Notes under the pieces: model-generated | Databases searched by the model: none | What the model saw: the letters and a program-made list of their open reading frames with translations, nothing else | Told to the model about the DNA's origin: nothing | NCBI GenBank assembly: GCA_039029195.1 | Contig: JBCCGR010000003.1 | Span: 62,001-126,000 of the forward strand | DNA: 64,000 nt | Direction: 5' to 3' | Source of the DNA: JBCCGR01 sp039029195 | Lineage (GTDB): Bacteria; Pseudomonadota; Alphaproteobacteria; Rhizobiales; Rhizobiaceae | Made by a program: the position numbers and the translations under genes | Shown here: positions 7,879 through 18,201 of the stretch, in pieces | Layout of the letters: every line of letters starts with the position of its first letter | Numbering within the stretch: the stretch's first letter is position 1

Positions 7879-9008
7879 TTGATCTCCAGCTTCAAAAAGG
7901 ACGCGGTAAAGCCGGGTCCAAGGGCGGCAAGAAGGTAATCCCCTTCAGCTTCGTGCCGAATGGCCCGCTGCAGAACAAACAACGCTGTCGGTGCGGACAT
8001 GTTACCGAACTCGTGCAGGATCGCGCGTTCATGATCCAGCGTTTGGGTATCAAGTTCCAAGGCGCTTTCCAGCGCGGTGAGTACTTTGGCGCCGCCCGGA
8101 TGGCAGATGAACCGCGTGACGTCGTCAATGTCGATGTCCAAACGGGCCAGGGCCTGATCCGCCGCCTCGCGAAAGTGGCTGGAAACAAAGTCTGGAATGG
8201 AGCGGTCGAAAATGACGCCCAGACCTTGGTCTTCAACGTCCCAACCCATGATGTCGAGTGTGCCTTCCCAAGTGTGTTCCACTCCATCGCCGACAATCAC
8301 ATCACCTGGAACCGAATGGGTTGAGGATTGCAGGCAAACCGCGGCTGCCCCGTCACCAAACAGCGCCGATGCCACCAGAGCCGCCTTGCCAGGATTGTCC
8401 TTTCGGAACGAGAGCGTGCACAGTTCGACTGCAACCAGCAGCACAGTCGCATCCGGATTGGCACGGGCCAGCTGGCTTGCGATTGACAGGCCGCTGACAC
8501 CACCGGCACAGCCCAGCCCGAATACCGGTATGCGCTTTGCATGAGTTGAAAAACCCATTTCCTGCATGGCCAATGCTTCGAGCGTGGGCGTTGCGATCCC
8601 GGTTGAGCTCACCGTCACAACGATATCCACCTCTTCCGCCATCAAACCCGCATCATCGAGCGCGTTCTGGGCCGCATCAATGAACAGGCTTGTTGCCGCC
8701 CGCATGTATTGGGCGTTGCGATCACCAATTGTGTGCTCCTGTCGGAACCACTCCGGTGGAACCGCCGAGTAACGATTATCAATCCCGGCTGTTTCAAACA
8801 GCTTCGACCGCTTTGCAAAGTCCGGGAAATGACTGCCAAACATCGACCGGACAACATCCAGCGCCAACTCCTGTGGCAGACGATACGGCGGCACCGCAGT
8901 GCCCATGCCGGCAATGATGGTGCTGGAATCCGTCGAATGCGGTTCGAAACGAGAAAGATGTCGGGCGGAACGAAATTCATCGCCAGACAGATCTGGTTGA
9001 TGGTTCAT
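7875..9008 (-). CDS. type III polyketide synthase (chalcone/stilbene synthase family)
   Basis: A 377-aa enzyme with a thiolase fold that condenses a starter acyl-CoA with malonyl-CoA units on a single active site. The catalytic triad is visible: Cys in FGLGCAGGVSGL, His in FICHPGGAK and Asn in EFGNMSAPTALFVL. I chose the ATG at 9008 because GGAGG lies 10-12 bases upstream and the family length fits; upstream in-frame codons have no such site. Bacterial relatives make alkylresorcinols, alkylpyrones or tetrahydroxynaphthalene. The membrane methyltransferase overlapping its 3' end favours a lipid-like phenol or pyrone. The product cannot be fixed from sequence alone. Confidence 0.9.
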   Translation of the reverse strand: MNHQPDLSGDEFRSARHLSRFEPHSTDSSTIIAGMGTAVPPYRLPQELALDVVRSMFGSHFPDFAKRSKLFETAGIDNRYSAVPPEWFRQEHTIGDRNAQYMRAATSLFIDAAQNALDDAGLMAEEVDIVVTVSSTGIATPTLEALAMQEMGFSTHAKRIPVFGLGCAGGVSGLSIASQLARANPDATVLLVAVELCTLSFRKDNPGKAALVASALFGDGAAAVCLQSSTHSVPGDVIVGDGVEHTWEGTLDIMGWDVEDQGLGVIFDRSIPDFVSSHFREAADQALARLDIDIDDVTRFICHPGGAKVLTALESALELDTQTLDHERAILHEFGNMSAPTALFVLQRAIRHEAEGDYLLAALGPGFTASFLKLEIK

Positions 9009-9134
9009 GGATTGGCGGTCGCCTCCGGTTTTCAACGGGCTCGATCTGGGGGCGCGGTGCGTTGTTTGAAAATGACATGTGCTCACAAGCCGTAAGGCTT
9101 GCAGTGAGGAGCTCGTGATCCAGTGATCAATTCC

Positions 9135-9163
9135 TTGACGGTTAGTCGGCTCCCGGTGCATAT
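9135..9163 (+). promoter_or_regulatory. possible sigma-70-type promoter for leuC
   Basis: TTGACG at 9135-9140 and GCATAT at 9158-9163 are spaced by 17 bases, about 38 bases before the leuC ATG. The -35 match is good and the -10 match is moderate. No leucine-rich leader peptide or attenuator is visible between it and the gene. Confidence 0.3.
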
Positions 9164-9200
9164 CAGCGCCGATATTTCTGGCTCCAACGAGGAATGCCCC

Positions 9201-10607
<1,407 letters not shown>

Positions 10608-10620
10608 GCTGATCAGGCGG

Positions 10621-10645
10621 GCGCTTCGCAAACAATCCGAGGCGC
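10621..10645. terminator. hairpin between convergent leuC and oppF-like gene
   Basis: Stem gcgcttcg / cgaggcgc (one G-T wobble) with a nine-base loop, lying between the leuC stop and the end of the convergent transporter ATPase gene. On the plus strand it is followed by catttat, a weak T-rich tail, so it may end leuC transcription. Confidence 0.4.
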
Positions 10646-10653
10646 CATTTATC

Positions 10654-11502
10654 CTATGACGCCTCCGGATCGTAGACGCGAGCCCGGTGCCTGTTGTCGG
10701 GATCAAGCGAGGGAATCGCCGAGAGCAGGGTCTTTGTGTACTCGTGGGTCGGATTGTGAAAGATTTCCCGCTTAGGACCCTGTTCCATGATGCGACCATG
10801 ATACATGACAACCACATAGTCGCACACATGCGCAACCACCGAGAGATCGTGACTGATAAATAGGAACGTCAGGTCCAAATCGCGTTGCAACGACTTCAAA
10901 AGATTGAGGATATCTGCCTGAATGGATACATCCAGGGCCGCAACTGCCTCGTCAGCCACCACAAATTTTGGACCGCAAACAAGCGCCCTGGCAATGGAAA
11001 TGCGCTGCCGCTGACCACCTGAAAAAGCGTGAGGAAAGCGTCGCAGGTGCTCCAGGTTCAACCGGCACTTGGCGGCGATGTCGCGCACCCGTTGGTCGGT
11101 CTCTTCCCTCGAACTGGTCAGCGCCATCACCTCCAACGGCTCTGCAATGATGTCCCTCACTGTCATTCGGGGGGAGAGTGCCGCATAAGGATCCTGAAAT
11201 ATCAGTTGGGCGCGCCGTCGATAGTCTCGCAGTTCCGCCTTTCCGATCGAACCGATGTCGTAATCAACTTCGCCATCCCGATAGCGCACCTTGCCCGAGG
11301 TGATCGGCGCGGCGCGAAGCAGGGACCGGCCAAGCGTCGTCTTTCCGGAGCCGCTTTCGCCCACAAGGCCGACAAATCCGCCCTTGGGGATGTCAAAGCT
11401 GACATTGTCTACCGCCTTGAGGACGTTAGACGTGCCAAAAAATCCACGCCCCAGCGGATAATGGGTCGAAACATTGTCGATCGTAATCATCGCATCGCTC
11501 AT
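10654..11502 (-). CDS. peptide-type ABC transporter ATP-binding protein (OppF/DppF-like)
   Basis: A 282-aa cytoplasmic ATPase of an Opp/Dpp/Yej-type importer. Walker A GESGSGKTT, signature FSGGQRQRISIARAL and Walker B FVVADEAVAALD are all present; the Walker B region reads DEAVAALD, the form usual in OppF/DppF. It is the last gene of a minus-strand operon and overlaps the OppD-like gene by four bases. It lacks most of the C-terminal cysteine-containing extension common in this family and ends soon after the switch region. The substrate is inferred from the binding protein family only (oligopeptide or other bulky solute). Confidence 0.9.
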   Translation of the reverse strand: MSDAMITIDNVSTHYPLGRGFFGTSNVLKAVDNVSFDIPKGGFVGLVGESGSGKTTLGRSLLRAAPITSGKVRYRDGEVDYDIGSIGKAELRDYRRRAQLIFQDPYAALSPRMTVRDIIAEPLEVMALTSSREETDQRVRDIAAKCRLNLEHLRRFPHAFSGGQRQRISIARALVCGPKFVVADEAVAALDVSIQADILNLLKSLQRDLDLTFLFISHDLSVVAHVCDYVVVMYHGRIMEQGPKREIFHNPTHEYTKTLLSAIPSLDPDNRHRARVYDPEAS

Positions 11503-12500
11503 GTTCGCACCACATCTTCAGGAAACAGTGCAGCGAAATGACCGGGAGATACTTCGCTCATCGGCGGCACCTCGGTTTCATATCGTGATCCGGGCTTCAG
11601 GTTGGGATTGCGCGGATGGAAAACGCAGCCGGTCGGTCGCTCGAGCGGGCTTGGAATATCGCCGGGGATGGGCGTGAGCGGGGCATCGAGATCATCCAGA
11701 CTTGGCAGTGCGTTCAGAAGACCCTGGGTATAGGCATGGGCGGGCGTTCGTATCACATCCCGGACGGGTCCTGATTCCAGGATACGGCCCAGATACATCA
11801 CCGCAACGCGATCCGCGGTTTGCGCGATGACGCCCAGATCATGGGTGATAAAGATGATCCCCATACCAAACTCGGCAACAAGATCTTTCATCAAATCAAT
11901 CACCTGCGCCTGAATGGTCACATCCAGCGCCGTGGTGGGTTCGTCGGCAATCAGCAGCTTTGGCTTGGTGGAAAGCGCCATGGCAATCATGGCACGCTGC
12001 CGCATGCCACCCGAGAATTCGAACGCATATTGTTCAAATCGTTTCGCCGGATGGGGAATGCCGACACGGTCGAGCATTTCAATCGACAGTTCGCGCGCCG
12101 CCGCTTTGGTCATGTCCTTGTGGAGCATGAGTTGCTCCACCATCTGTGCGCCGATTGTCAGGGCTGGTGCGAACGAAGCCATGGGTTCCTGAAAAATCAT
12201 AGAGATCGCACCGCCGCGCACCGGCAGCATCTCTTTCTGTTTTTTCAATGAAAGCACGTCGATGGTCTGATCGTCGGAATAAAGCGTGATCTTTGACGCT
12301 TCATCATAGACCGCATTGTCCGCATTAAGCTGCATGAGAGATTTCGCAGTCACGGACTTGCCGGAGCCTGATTCTCCCACAAGGCCCAACACCTCTCCGG
12401 GTGCGACTTCAAACGACACATTGTCCACGGCCGTTACAAGCCCCTCATCCGTTTTGAACCGAAGGGTCAGATTCTCAACACTGATCAGCTTATCTGTCAT
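11499..12500 (-). CDS. peptide-type ABC transporter ATP-binding protein (OppD-like, copy 1, cysteine cluster lost)
   Basis: A 333-aa ATPase with Walker A GESGSGKS, signature FSGGMRQRAMIAMAL and Walker B LLIADEPTTALD. It is a close paralogue of the next gene (12532-13533): same length and long identical blocks such as LVAEFGMGIIFITHDLGVIA. The C-termini differ. This copy keeps the first Cys of the oligopeptide-ATPase extension (GCVFHPRNP) but lacks the later cysteines seen in its neighbour, which should exclude a C-terminal metal cluster. It overlaps the OppF-like gene by four bases. Probably a recent tandem duplicate that is specialising. Confidence 0.9.
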   Translation of the reverse strand: MTDKLISVENLTLRFKTDEGLVTAVDNVSFEVAPGEVLGLVGESGSGKSVTAKSLMQLNADNAVYDEASKITLYSDDQTIDVLSLKKQKEMLPVRGGAISMIFQEPMASFAPALTIGAQMVEQLMLHKDMTKAAARELSIEMLDRVGIPHPAKRFEQYAFEFSGGMRQRAMIAMALSTKPKLLIADEPTTALDVTIQAQVIDLMKDLVAEFGMGIIFITHDLGVIAQTADRVAVMYLGRILESGPVRDVIRTPAHAYTQGLLNALPSLDDLDAPLTPIPGDIPSPLERPTGCVFHPRNPNLKPGSRYETEVPPMSEVSPGHFAALFPEDVVRT

Positions 12501-12531
12501 TTGCCGACGTCCGGACGGGTGTTGTTGTATC

Positions 12532-13533
12532 TCATGCAGCTTCGGCCCTCTCCTTCACCACATGACATGCGGTGGAATGGTCGTTGCCGAAATCCGACAT
12601 GATTGGTGTATCGACGATACATTTTGCGAAGGAGTGGGAACAACGGGTGTTGAACACACATCCTGAGGGTCGCTCCAATGGGCTTGGAATGTCGCCGGGA
12701 ACTGGCTCCAGTGGTGCCTCCAGATCGTCCAATTTCGGTAACGCCTTCAGCAGGCCCTGAGTGTAGGGATGCATTGGATTGCGAATAACATCGCGGACAG
12801 GTCCCTGCTCCACCAGCTTGCCCAGATACATCACCGCCACCCGGTCCGCCGTTTGCGCGATCACGCCTAGGTCGTGGGTAATGAAGATGATTCCCATGCC
12901 AAATTCGGCCACGAGATCCTTCATCAGATCAATCACCTGCGCCTGAATCGTTACATCCAGCGCTGTGGTGGGTTCATCGGCAATCAACAGTTTGGGATGC
13001 GTGGAAAGGGCCATGGCAATCATAGCGCGCTGGCGCATGCCACCAGAAAGTTCAAACGCATACTGGCCGAACCGGATTGCTGGATCTGGAATACCCACCC
13101 GATCCAGCATGTCTATTGCATGCTGTTTAGCATCAGCCTTTTTTTTCCGCGTGTGCAGCATCAGCTGCTCCACCATTTGATCACCAATCCGGATCGCCGG
13201 AGCGAAGGATGCCATGGGCTCCTGAAAGATCATGGAGATCGCGCCACCACGCACCGGCAATAGCTCTTTCGGCTTTCGCAATTTCAGAACGTCCAGCGTT
13301 TCTCCGTCTGTATGAAGCTTGATTCGCGATCGATCGCCATAAACGCCATTGTCTGCGTTGAGCTTCATCAGGGATTTTGCTGTGACCGACTTGCCGGATC
13401 CCGATTCCCCTACAAGCCCCAGCACCTGCCCAGGAGCCACGCTGAATGAGACATCATCGACAGCCGTTACGAGACCCTCATCCGTTTTGAAGCGAAGCGT
13501 GAGATTTTCAACTGAGATGAGATCAGCGGTCAT
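12532..13533 (-). CDS. peptide-type ABC transporter ATP-binding protein (OppD-like, copy 2)
   Basis: A 333-aa ATPase with all nucleotide-binding motifs (GESGSGKS, LSGGMRQRAMIAMAL, LLIADEPTTALD). The C-terminal extension keeps the family's four cysteines, in GCVFNTRCSHSFAKC and TACHVV, which in some DppD relatives hold an iron-sulfur cluster. Its start overlaps the upstream permease gene stop by four bases, so it is the primary OppD of the operon; copy 1 follows after 31 bp. A normal Opp system has one D and one F ATPase, so this operon has an extra ATPase. Confidence 0.9.
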   Translation of the reverse strand: MTADLISVENLTLRFKTDEGLVTAVDDVSFSVAPGQVLGLVGESGSGKSVTAKSLMKLNADNGVYGDRSRIKLHTDGETLDVLKLRKPKELLPVRGGAISMIFQEPMASFAPAIRIGDQMVEQLMLHTRKKKADAKQHAIDMLDRVGIPDPAIRFGQYAFELSGGMRQRAMIAMALSTHPKLLIADEPTTALDVTIQAQVIDLMKDLVAEFGMGIIFITHDLGVIAQTADRVAVMYLGKLVEQGPVRDVIRNPMHPYTQGLLKALPKLDDLEAPLEPVPGDIPSPLERPSGCVFNTRCSHSFAKCIVDTPIMSDFGNDHSTACHVVKERAEAA

Positions 13534-14675
13534 TTCTTGGTGTCCGAATAGGGGTCAGCCGCATCGCGCAGGCCATCGCCCACGAACACGAACGCCATGA
13601 CCAGCGCAATGAAGAATATGACCGGGATGAAGTACCATTGATAGTTCAACAACACGTCCGCGCTCGTCACATTCTGAAGCATCACGCCGAGCGAATTCAC
13701 GGGGTCCTTCAGTCCAAGACCAATAAAGGACAGCGCGGTTTCCGAAAGCACCATGTAGGGGAAGGAAATCACCAGATCGACGATGATGTAAGAGGTAAAG
13801 GACGGGAGCAGATGTTTGCCGATCACATGGCCCGCGCTCGCGCCACATAGCTGGGCGGCAAGGACATAATCCTGATTGCGCTCCACCAGCAAATGGGTGC
13901 GCACACGCCGGGCCAGCGTTGGCCAGCCGATGAATCCCAATATGATCGATATGAAGAAGAACCGCATTTCCGCCGACCATTCGTCGGGCACAAAGGCGGC
14001 CAGCGCCATGAACAGTGGAATGGCAGGAACGGTTCGGATCGCATCGGTGAACATCTGAAGGACACCGTCAATCCAGCCACCAAAATAGCCGGAAATGCCG
14101 CCAATGATCAGCGCCAGAACGAAACTGATCATCACACCAAGTGTTCCCACCGCCAGCGATGTGGATATGGCATGTAGCGTTCGCGAGAAGATATCTTTTC
14201 CCGAGGCATCCGTGCCGAATATATGCATGCCACCCTTGTCGACACCGAAGAGATGGGTATCGAACTTCAGCCCGACCAGATCACTGCCAAGCAGGCCGTA
14301 GGACGATCCCTTGACGAAGAACTGCAGGTACCGGCGATCTTCCGTATCGATGGTTGTGACCCAGCGGAAGTTGGTTTTGATCGAACGCTCTCGCTTGATG
14401 CCGTAGATGAATGGACGCCAGGAACAGCCATTGTCATCGCAGAATTTGGGGATCTGCGGCGCGCCGTTCTGATATTCCTTGTCGCGCCCCGCGATGGTCG
14501 GATCATAAGGCGACAGGAACGGTGCAAACAGTCCCATCAGGATGAGGACAATCAGCACGCTGGCGGCAATCATCGCCGAGCGGTTTTTCTTGAACCGCGC
14601 CCAGACAAGCTGGGTCTGGGAGGCGGTGAAGTAGGCTTCTTTCGCCTTTTGCGATGGAGCTGTTGCAGTCGCCAT
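13530..14675 (-). CDS. peptide-type ABC transporter permease (OppC/YejE-like)
   Basis: A 381-aa inner-membrane permease. The first helix (about 33-53) is followed by an insertion of about 110 residues outside the membrane (with an FCDDNGCSW cysteine pair), then the conserved FGTDASGKDIFSR segment and the helical core ending with the EAA loop (SLGVM region upstream of it). A long loop after helix 1 is seen in YejE-type permeases rather than in classical OppC. It is preceded by the partner permease 4 bp away and overlaps the copy-2 ATPase gene. It forms the channel with the OppB-like protein. Confidence 0.88.
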   Translation of the reverse strand: MATATAPSQKAKEAYFTASQTQLVWARFKKNRSAMIAASVLIVLILMGLFAPFLSPYDPTIAGRDKEYQNGAPQIPKFCDDNGCSWRPFIYGIKRERSIKTNFRWVTTIDTEDRRYLQFFVKGSSYGLLGSDLVGLKFDTHLFGVDKGGMHIFGTDASGKDIFSRTLHAISTSLAVGTLGVMISFVLALIIGGISGYFGGWIDGVLQMFTDAIRTVPAIPLFMALAAFVPDEWSAEMRFFFISIILGFIGWPTLARRVRTHLLVERNQDYVLAAQLCGASAGHVIGKHLLPSFTSYIIVDLVISFPYMVLSETALSFIGLGLKDPVNSLGVMLQNVTSADVLLNYQWYFIPVIFFIALVMAFVFVGDGLRDAADPYSDTKK

Positions 14676-14679
14676 TTCG

Positions 14680-15690
14680 TCAGCCTCCCATCACTGATTT
14701 GCGTACACGCGGATCGAATATCGCCAACCCGACGTCGGTCACGAAATTCAGGAACACGATCGACGCTGTGAGCAGGAAGATGATCGCACCGGCAAGTTGC
14801 TGGTCGTTGGAGCGGGCGAGTGATTCAAGGAGCAACGCGCCGGACTCCGTCAAAGTAAGAATGAGCGCAACGATGGGGAGCTCATTGAAGATGCGGTTGA
14901 GGTCAAAACCGAGCGAGTTGACGATCGGGCCAAGCGCGTGTCGTGCGGGATAACGCCACAAGAGTTTGCGGCCCATGATCCCACGTGCTGATGCTGCTGT
15001 GACATAGAGTTTGCCGATTTCATCCAGCATCAGGGCACGAACGGTCTGCAGCGCAAAAGCGGTCGCAGACCAGCCGAGAATGAAGACCGGCAGCCAGGCC
15101 CGGGAGAGGAAATCCCAGAGTTTGGCCGCGCTCCACTCTGCGTCCCGATATTCCTTGGAGAACAGGCCAGTGAGCGAGTCTCCGAAGTAGATCGTGGAAA
15201 ACAGCATGATCATCAGGGCCAGCAGAAAGTTTGGCATGGCCAGGCCGAGATAGGAGAGAAACCGCAGGGAGCCGTTCAGCCAAGCGCTCTTGGAAGCGGC
15301 GGCGATGATGCCCACAGGCACAGCGATCAGATAGGCAAACAGCAGGGATGTCAGGCAGATCGCCAGTGAAACCAGAAACTTGTCGCCCAGAAGCTGGTTG
15401 ATGTTCAGGCGCAGGATGCAACTATCGCCAAACTCGCCACGCAGCATGACGTTGCCGACCCAGCTTCCCCAGCGCACGATAAAGGGGCGATCCAGCCCAA
15501 GCCGTCGTTCTTCAGCCTTGATATCGTCGACCGTGATCTGTGCCCCTTGGGTGTTTTTGAACGCCAGATAGCGTTCGGCACAGGTGCCTGGCACCATTTC
15601 CATCAGGGTGAAGACGATCAGTGAAACTGTAAGCAGGGTGACGATGGCCATGAGCGCACGTGTCAGCGCGAACTGGACAAATTGTGCCAT
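14680..15690 (-). CDS. peptide-type ABC transporter permease (OppB/YejB-like)
   Basis: A 336-aa inner-membrane permease with one N-terminal helix, a large loop outside the membrane (DDIKAEERRLGLDRPF, then GEFGDSC), and five further helices. The ATG at 15690 is preceded by a GGGGGA ribosome site; a TTG four codons earlier lies inside that site. It pairs with the OppC/YejE-like permease 4 bp downstream. About 110 bp and a strong hairpin separate it from the binding-protein gene upstream, so its expression is probably lower than that of the binding protein. Confidence 0.88.
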   Translation of the reverse strand: MAQFVQFALTRALMAIVTLLTVSLIVFTLMEMVPGTCAERYLAFKNTQGAQITVDDIKAEERRLGLDRPFIVRWGSWVGNVMLRGEFGDSCILRLNINQLLGDKFLVSLAICLTSLLFAYLIAVPVGIIAAASKSAWLNGSLRFLSYLGLAMPNFLLALMIMLFSTIYFGDSLTGLFSKEYRDAEWSAAKLWDFLSRAWLPVFILGWSATAFALQTVRALMLDEIGKLYVTAASARGIMGRKLLWRYPARHALGPIVNSLGFDLNRIFNELPIVALILTLTESGALLLESLARSNDQQLAGAIIFLLTASIVFLNFVTDVGLAIFDPRVRKSVMGG

Positions 15691-15754
15691 CGATTCCCCC
15701 AAGTGACGGTTGGTTTTTATTGCCGTCAGACTGTGTTGTTCACGTAGATTAAGG

Positions 15755-15783
15755 TCAAGGGCGGGAAAAATTCCCGCCCTTGA
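15755..15783 (-). promoter_or_regulatory. intergenic hairpin between binding-protein and permease genes
   Basis: Perfect 13-bp stem (tcaagggcgggaa with ttcccgcccttga) and a three-base loop. No T-run follows on the minus strand, so it is more likely an mRNA-stabilising or partial-termination structure than a full terminator. Such hairpins behind binding-protein genes protect the upstream message from 3' exonucleases. Confidence 0.75.
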
Positions 15784-15800
15784 TCGTTAGCTTAGACAGC

Positions 15801-17843
15801 TTATTCGTCGAAGTACCACTGCTGCGGACGATACGGGAAAGTCCGGTAGTACTCGTAGGATGCGGTCTGGAAGTCGGAGAAGTTCTTCAGCGCGTTACGA
15901 CGATAGATTGGATCTGGCGTCAGGGCTGTACCGATGAACAACAGGTTTCCGGTCAGATTTTCCACCAGACGGGCACCCAGCTTGTTCGATTCCTCAGAAC
16001 CGGCAGGAGCTGACTGGAATGCATTGATGTCAGCGATGATCTGCTTGACAAAGTCCGGTGGCTCCACACCCTTTTCACCATTGGTATCGACCCATTCGGC
16101 CCACAGCATACCTGTGCGGTGACCGAAATAGTTCTCAAACGGTGGAACCCACAGCTCGTTGTTGCCAAGCACGATGCCAAGCGGCTGGCCTTTTTCCCAG
16201 GCACCCACATCAAGCTGGTTGGAGGATTGCGCGGAACGATATTCGTCCGGGGTCACTTCCTTCACCGTGGTCTGAACGCCCACATCGGACCAGTACTGAC
16301 CAACAAGCTCAACCACCTGACCGGCGATGCCCTGGGTGGCGAACTGAACGTTCAACACCAGCTTCTCGCCGTTCGGCAGTTCGCGGAACCCGTCGCCATC
16401 GGTGTCTTTCATGCCGATTTCGTCGAGTAGCTTCTTCGCGCCTTCAACGTCGTGCTTGATCGCAAACTTAGACCATTTTGGATCAACGAAGTCCGGCACG
16501 GGTGAGAACCCGGTGTATTGAGCCGGCGTACCCTGTCCGAAATAGGCTGTTTCGTTCAGTTCATCGCGATTGATGGCAATAGACATAGCCTTGCGGAAAC
16601 GCAGATCGCCAAACACCTTTCGTTTTTCGGGATTGTCCGATGTCACATTGAAAGAAAATGCGTGCATCGCGATTTTTGGTTTCAGGCTGATGGTATATTT
16701 ACCAGCTTCCTGTTTTTCCAACAGAATTGGCGCATCGGAAAGCTGCAGCGACTGGGTCTTGTAGTCGGCTTCAGCATTCACCAGCTTCAGCAAGCGCACT
16801 TCCTTGTCGTTGGCGTAAAGCTCGTCCTGCTCGTTGATGTAGGGGAGCTGATTGCCAGCCGTGTCAACCATGAAGAAGTACGGATTGGCGACATATTTGC
16901 GGCCTTCCGTCGTGTCAGACACGGTGATGAAGCTTTCCAGGGTTGGAACAACAGCCTTTGGCATGTTGGCGACCTTGTCCGGGCTGTTCAGCAACGGAGA
17001 AGGTGTGTCGGTCCAGTCGGAATTTCCGAAATAGGCCTTGATCACGGCGAGGCCGTTTTCAAATCCGAGATCCTTTGCAAGCTTGTCCGCATCAGGATTG
17101 ATGTCAGGATGATACTGACCAAGGAAGTGCTTGGGCTGGAAGCCTTGCGCAAAGGATGTCGCGAAGTGAGCCAGCAGACCCGGCTTCGGAGCAGGCAGTT
17201 TGAAGGTCACGGTCTGTGGATCAACCACGACCACTTCCATGCGCTTGCCGGCAACCAGAACGTAGTCCTTTGGCTTCTCAATGACTTTGGAATCAAGTGC
17301 CAGATTGTCGTACCAGAATTTCACATCTTCAGCGGTAAACGGCGCGCCATCGGACCATTTGTGGCCCTTGCGCAGGAAGAATGTGAGTTCGGTATAATCA
17401 TCGTTCCATTTCCAGTCTTTGGCGACGTTTGGAACAATGGTCTGGAGGTCGTCAGAGTAACGAACCAGGTTCACATGGCGCGTGGAAAGGAAGTCCGACG
17501 TGCCGGCCTCGGTCGCGTTGGACAGGGCGTTCAGCGTTCCACCATATTTGCCAATGGAATCGTACGGTGCCACCACAAGCGGTTCTGCCGGCAGACGATC
17601 AGCAAGGGCGGGAAGCTCAGGATTGCCCTGAATCTTGCCATTGAGGCCCTTCATTGCCGGATTTTCCTGGAAGGAGAGCTTGCAGGAGCCGGCCTTCTCG
17701 AATTCAGCCAGTTCAAACTGTTGCGGGTATTTCCCAGCGGCGACACCCTTCATGTCGGCGATGGTGGCTTCCGGACATCCGGCGGCCTGCGCGATGCTGG
17801 TTAGCGCGAACAGCGCCACACCGCTTAACAAAAGACTCTTCAT
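15801..17843 (-). CDS. extracellular solute-binding protein, family 5 (peptide/opine type)
   Basis: A 680-aa periplasmic binding protein with a clear signal peptide (MKSLLLSGVALFALTSIAQA, cleaved after AQA). The SBP_bac_5 core is visible: YGGTLN, the WKWNDDYTELTFFLRKGHKWSDG segment region and the FGDLRFRKAMSIAINRDEL block. It is longer than classical OppA/DppA (about 540 aa), with an extra N-terminal region (about 20-85) and insertions. It heads the operon with two permeases and three ATPases. Substrate cannot be read from sequence; the divergent phosphonate-monoesterase-like gene may be a hint. In this subfamily, oligopeptides, opines and sugar derivatives are all known. Confidence 0.9.
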   Translation of the reverse strand: MKSLLLSGVALFALTSIAQAAGCPEATIADMKGVAAGKYPQQFELAEFEKAGSCKLSFQENPAMKGLNGKIQGNPELPALADRLPAEPLVVAPYDSIGKYGGTLNALSNATEAGTSDFLSTRHVNLVRYSDDLQTIVPNVAKDWKWNDDYTELTFFLRKGHKWSDGAPFTAEDVKFWYDNLALDSKVIEKPKDYVLVAGKRMEVVVVDPQTVTFKLPAPKPGLLAHFATSFAQGFQPKHFLGQYHPDINPDADKLAKDLGFENGLAVIKAYFGNSDWTDTPSPLLNSPDKVANMPKAVVPTLESFITVSDTTEGRKYVANPYFFMVDTAGNQLPYINEQDELYANDKEVRLLKLVNAEADYKTQSLQLSDAPILLEKQEAGKYTISLKPKIAMHAFSFNVTSDNPEKRKVFGDLRFRKAMSIAINRDELNETAYFGQGTPAQYTGFSPVPDFVDPKWSKFAIKHDVEGAKKLLDEIGMKDTDGDGFRELPNGEKLVLNVQFATQGIAGQVVELVGQYWSDVGVQTTVKEVTPDEYRSAQSSNQLDVGAWEKGQPLGIVLGNNELWVPPFENYFGHRTGMLWAEWVDTNGEKGVEPPDFVKQIIADINAFQSAPAGSEESNKLGARLVENLTGNLLFIGTALTPDPIYRRNALKNFSDFQTASYEYYRTFPYRPQQWYFDE

Positions 17844-18201
17844 TTAACCTCTCCACTTGATGGTGATGCAATGTCGGGGATTGCCCACCCTTAGACTGTT
17901 CTATGTGACAGTTTCTTGACACCTCCTATTGAATGCGTCCGGCTATGGATCGTCAATCTCCATTCTCAGAGAAATGTCACAATTCACACCCAACACATTG
18001 GAAGTGCTTATCAATCGAAAAGCACAACTGATGAAATTTGATGCCTTTCCACTCGCAATGTTTGCCACTGGGGCACGATTCCAGCCCCCAACAGAGGATG
18101 TGAGCGCCGTGGCGTATTGATCTTGTCTATCGATTGCGGTTCTTCTTGCGATCAGATTGGCCAGCCGACGCGCAGCTTACGAACGGGAAAGATCGGTCTC
18201 A
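17844..18201. other. divergent intergenic region, 358 bp
   Basis: The space between the divergent binding-protein and sulfatase genes. It should hold both promoters. A TTGACA occurs at about 17920 on the plus strand without a convincing -10 at the right distance. An open frame of 63 codons on the plus strand (17929-18120) has no ribosome site or recognisable protein and I do not call it. I see no repeat or RNA gene. Confidence 0.5.

Noticed and set aside
9082..9108. Stem-loop (ctcac/gtgag with aagcc/ggctt) as a leuC attenuator
   Set aside because: It lies upstream of the best leuC promoter and no leucine-rich leader frame is present, so attenuation is not supported.
16518..17804. 428-codon open frame on the plus strand
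   Set aside because: Antisense to the family 5 binding-protein gene, whose signal peptide and domain are clear; the frame shows no protein-like motif.
17929..18120. Possible 63-aa gene in the divergent intergenic region
   Set aside because: No ribosome site, no hydrophobic or domain pattern, and it covers the likely promoters.
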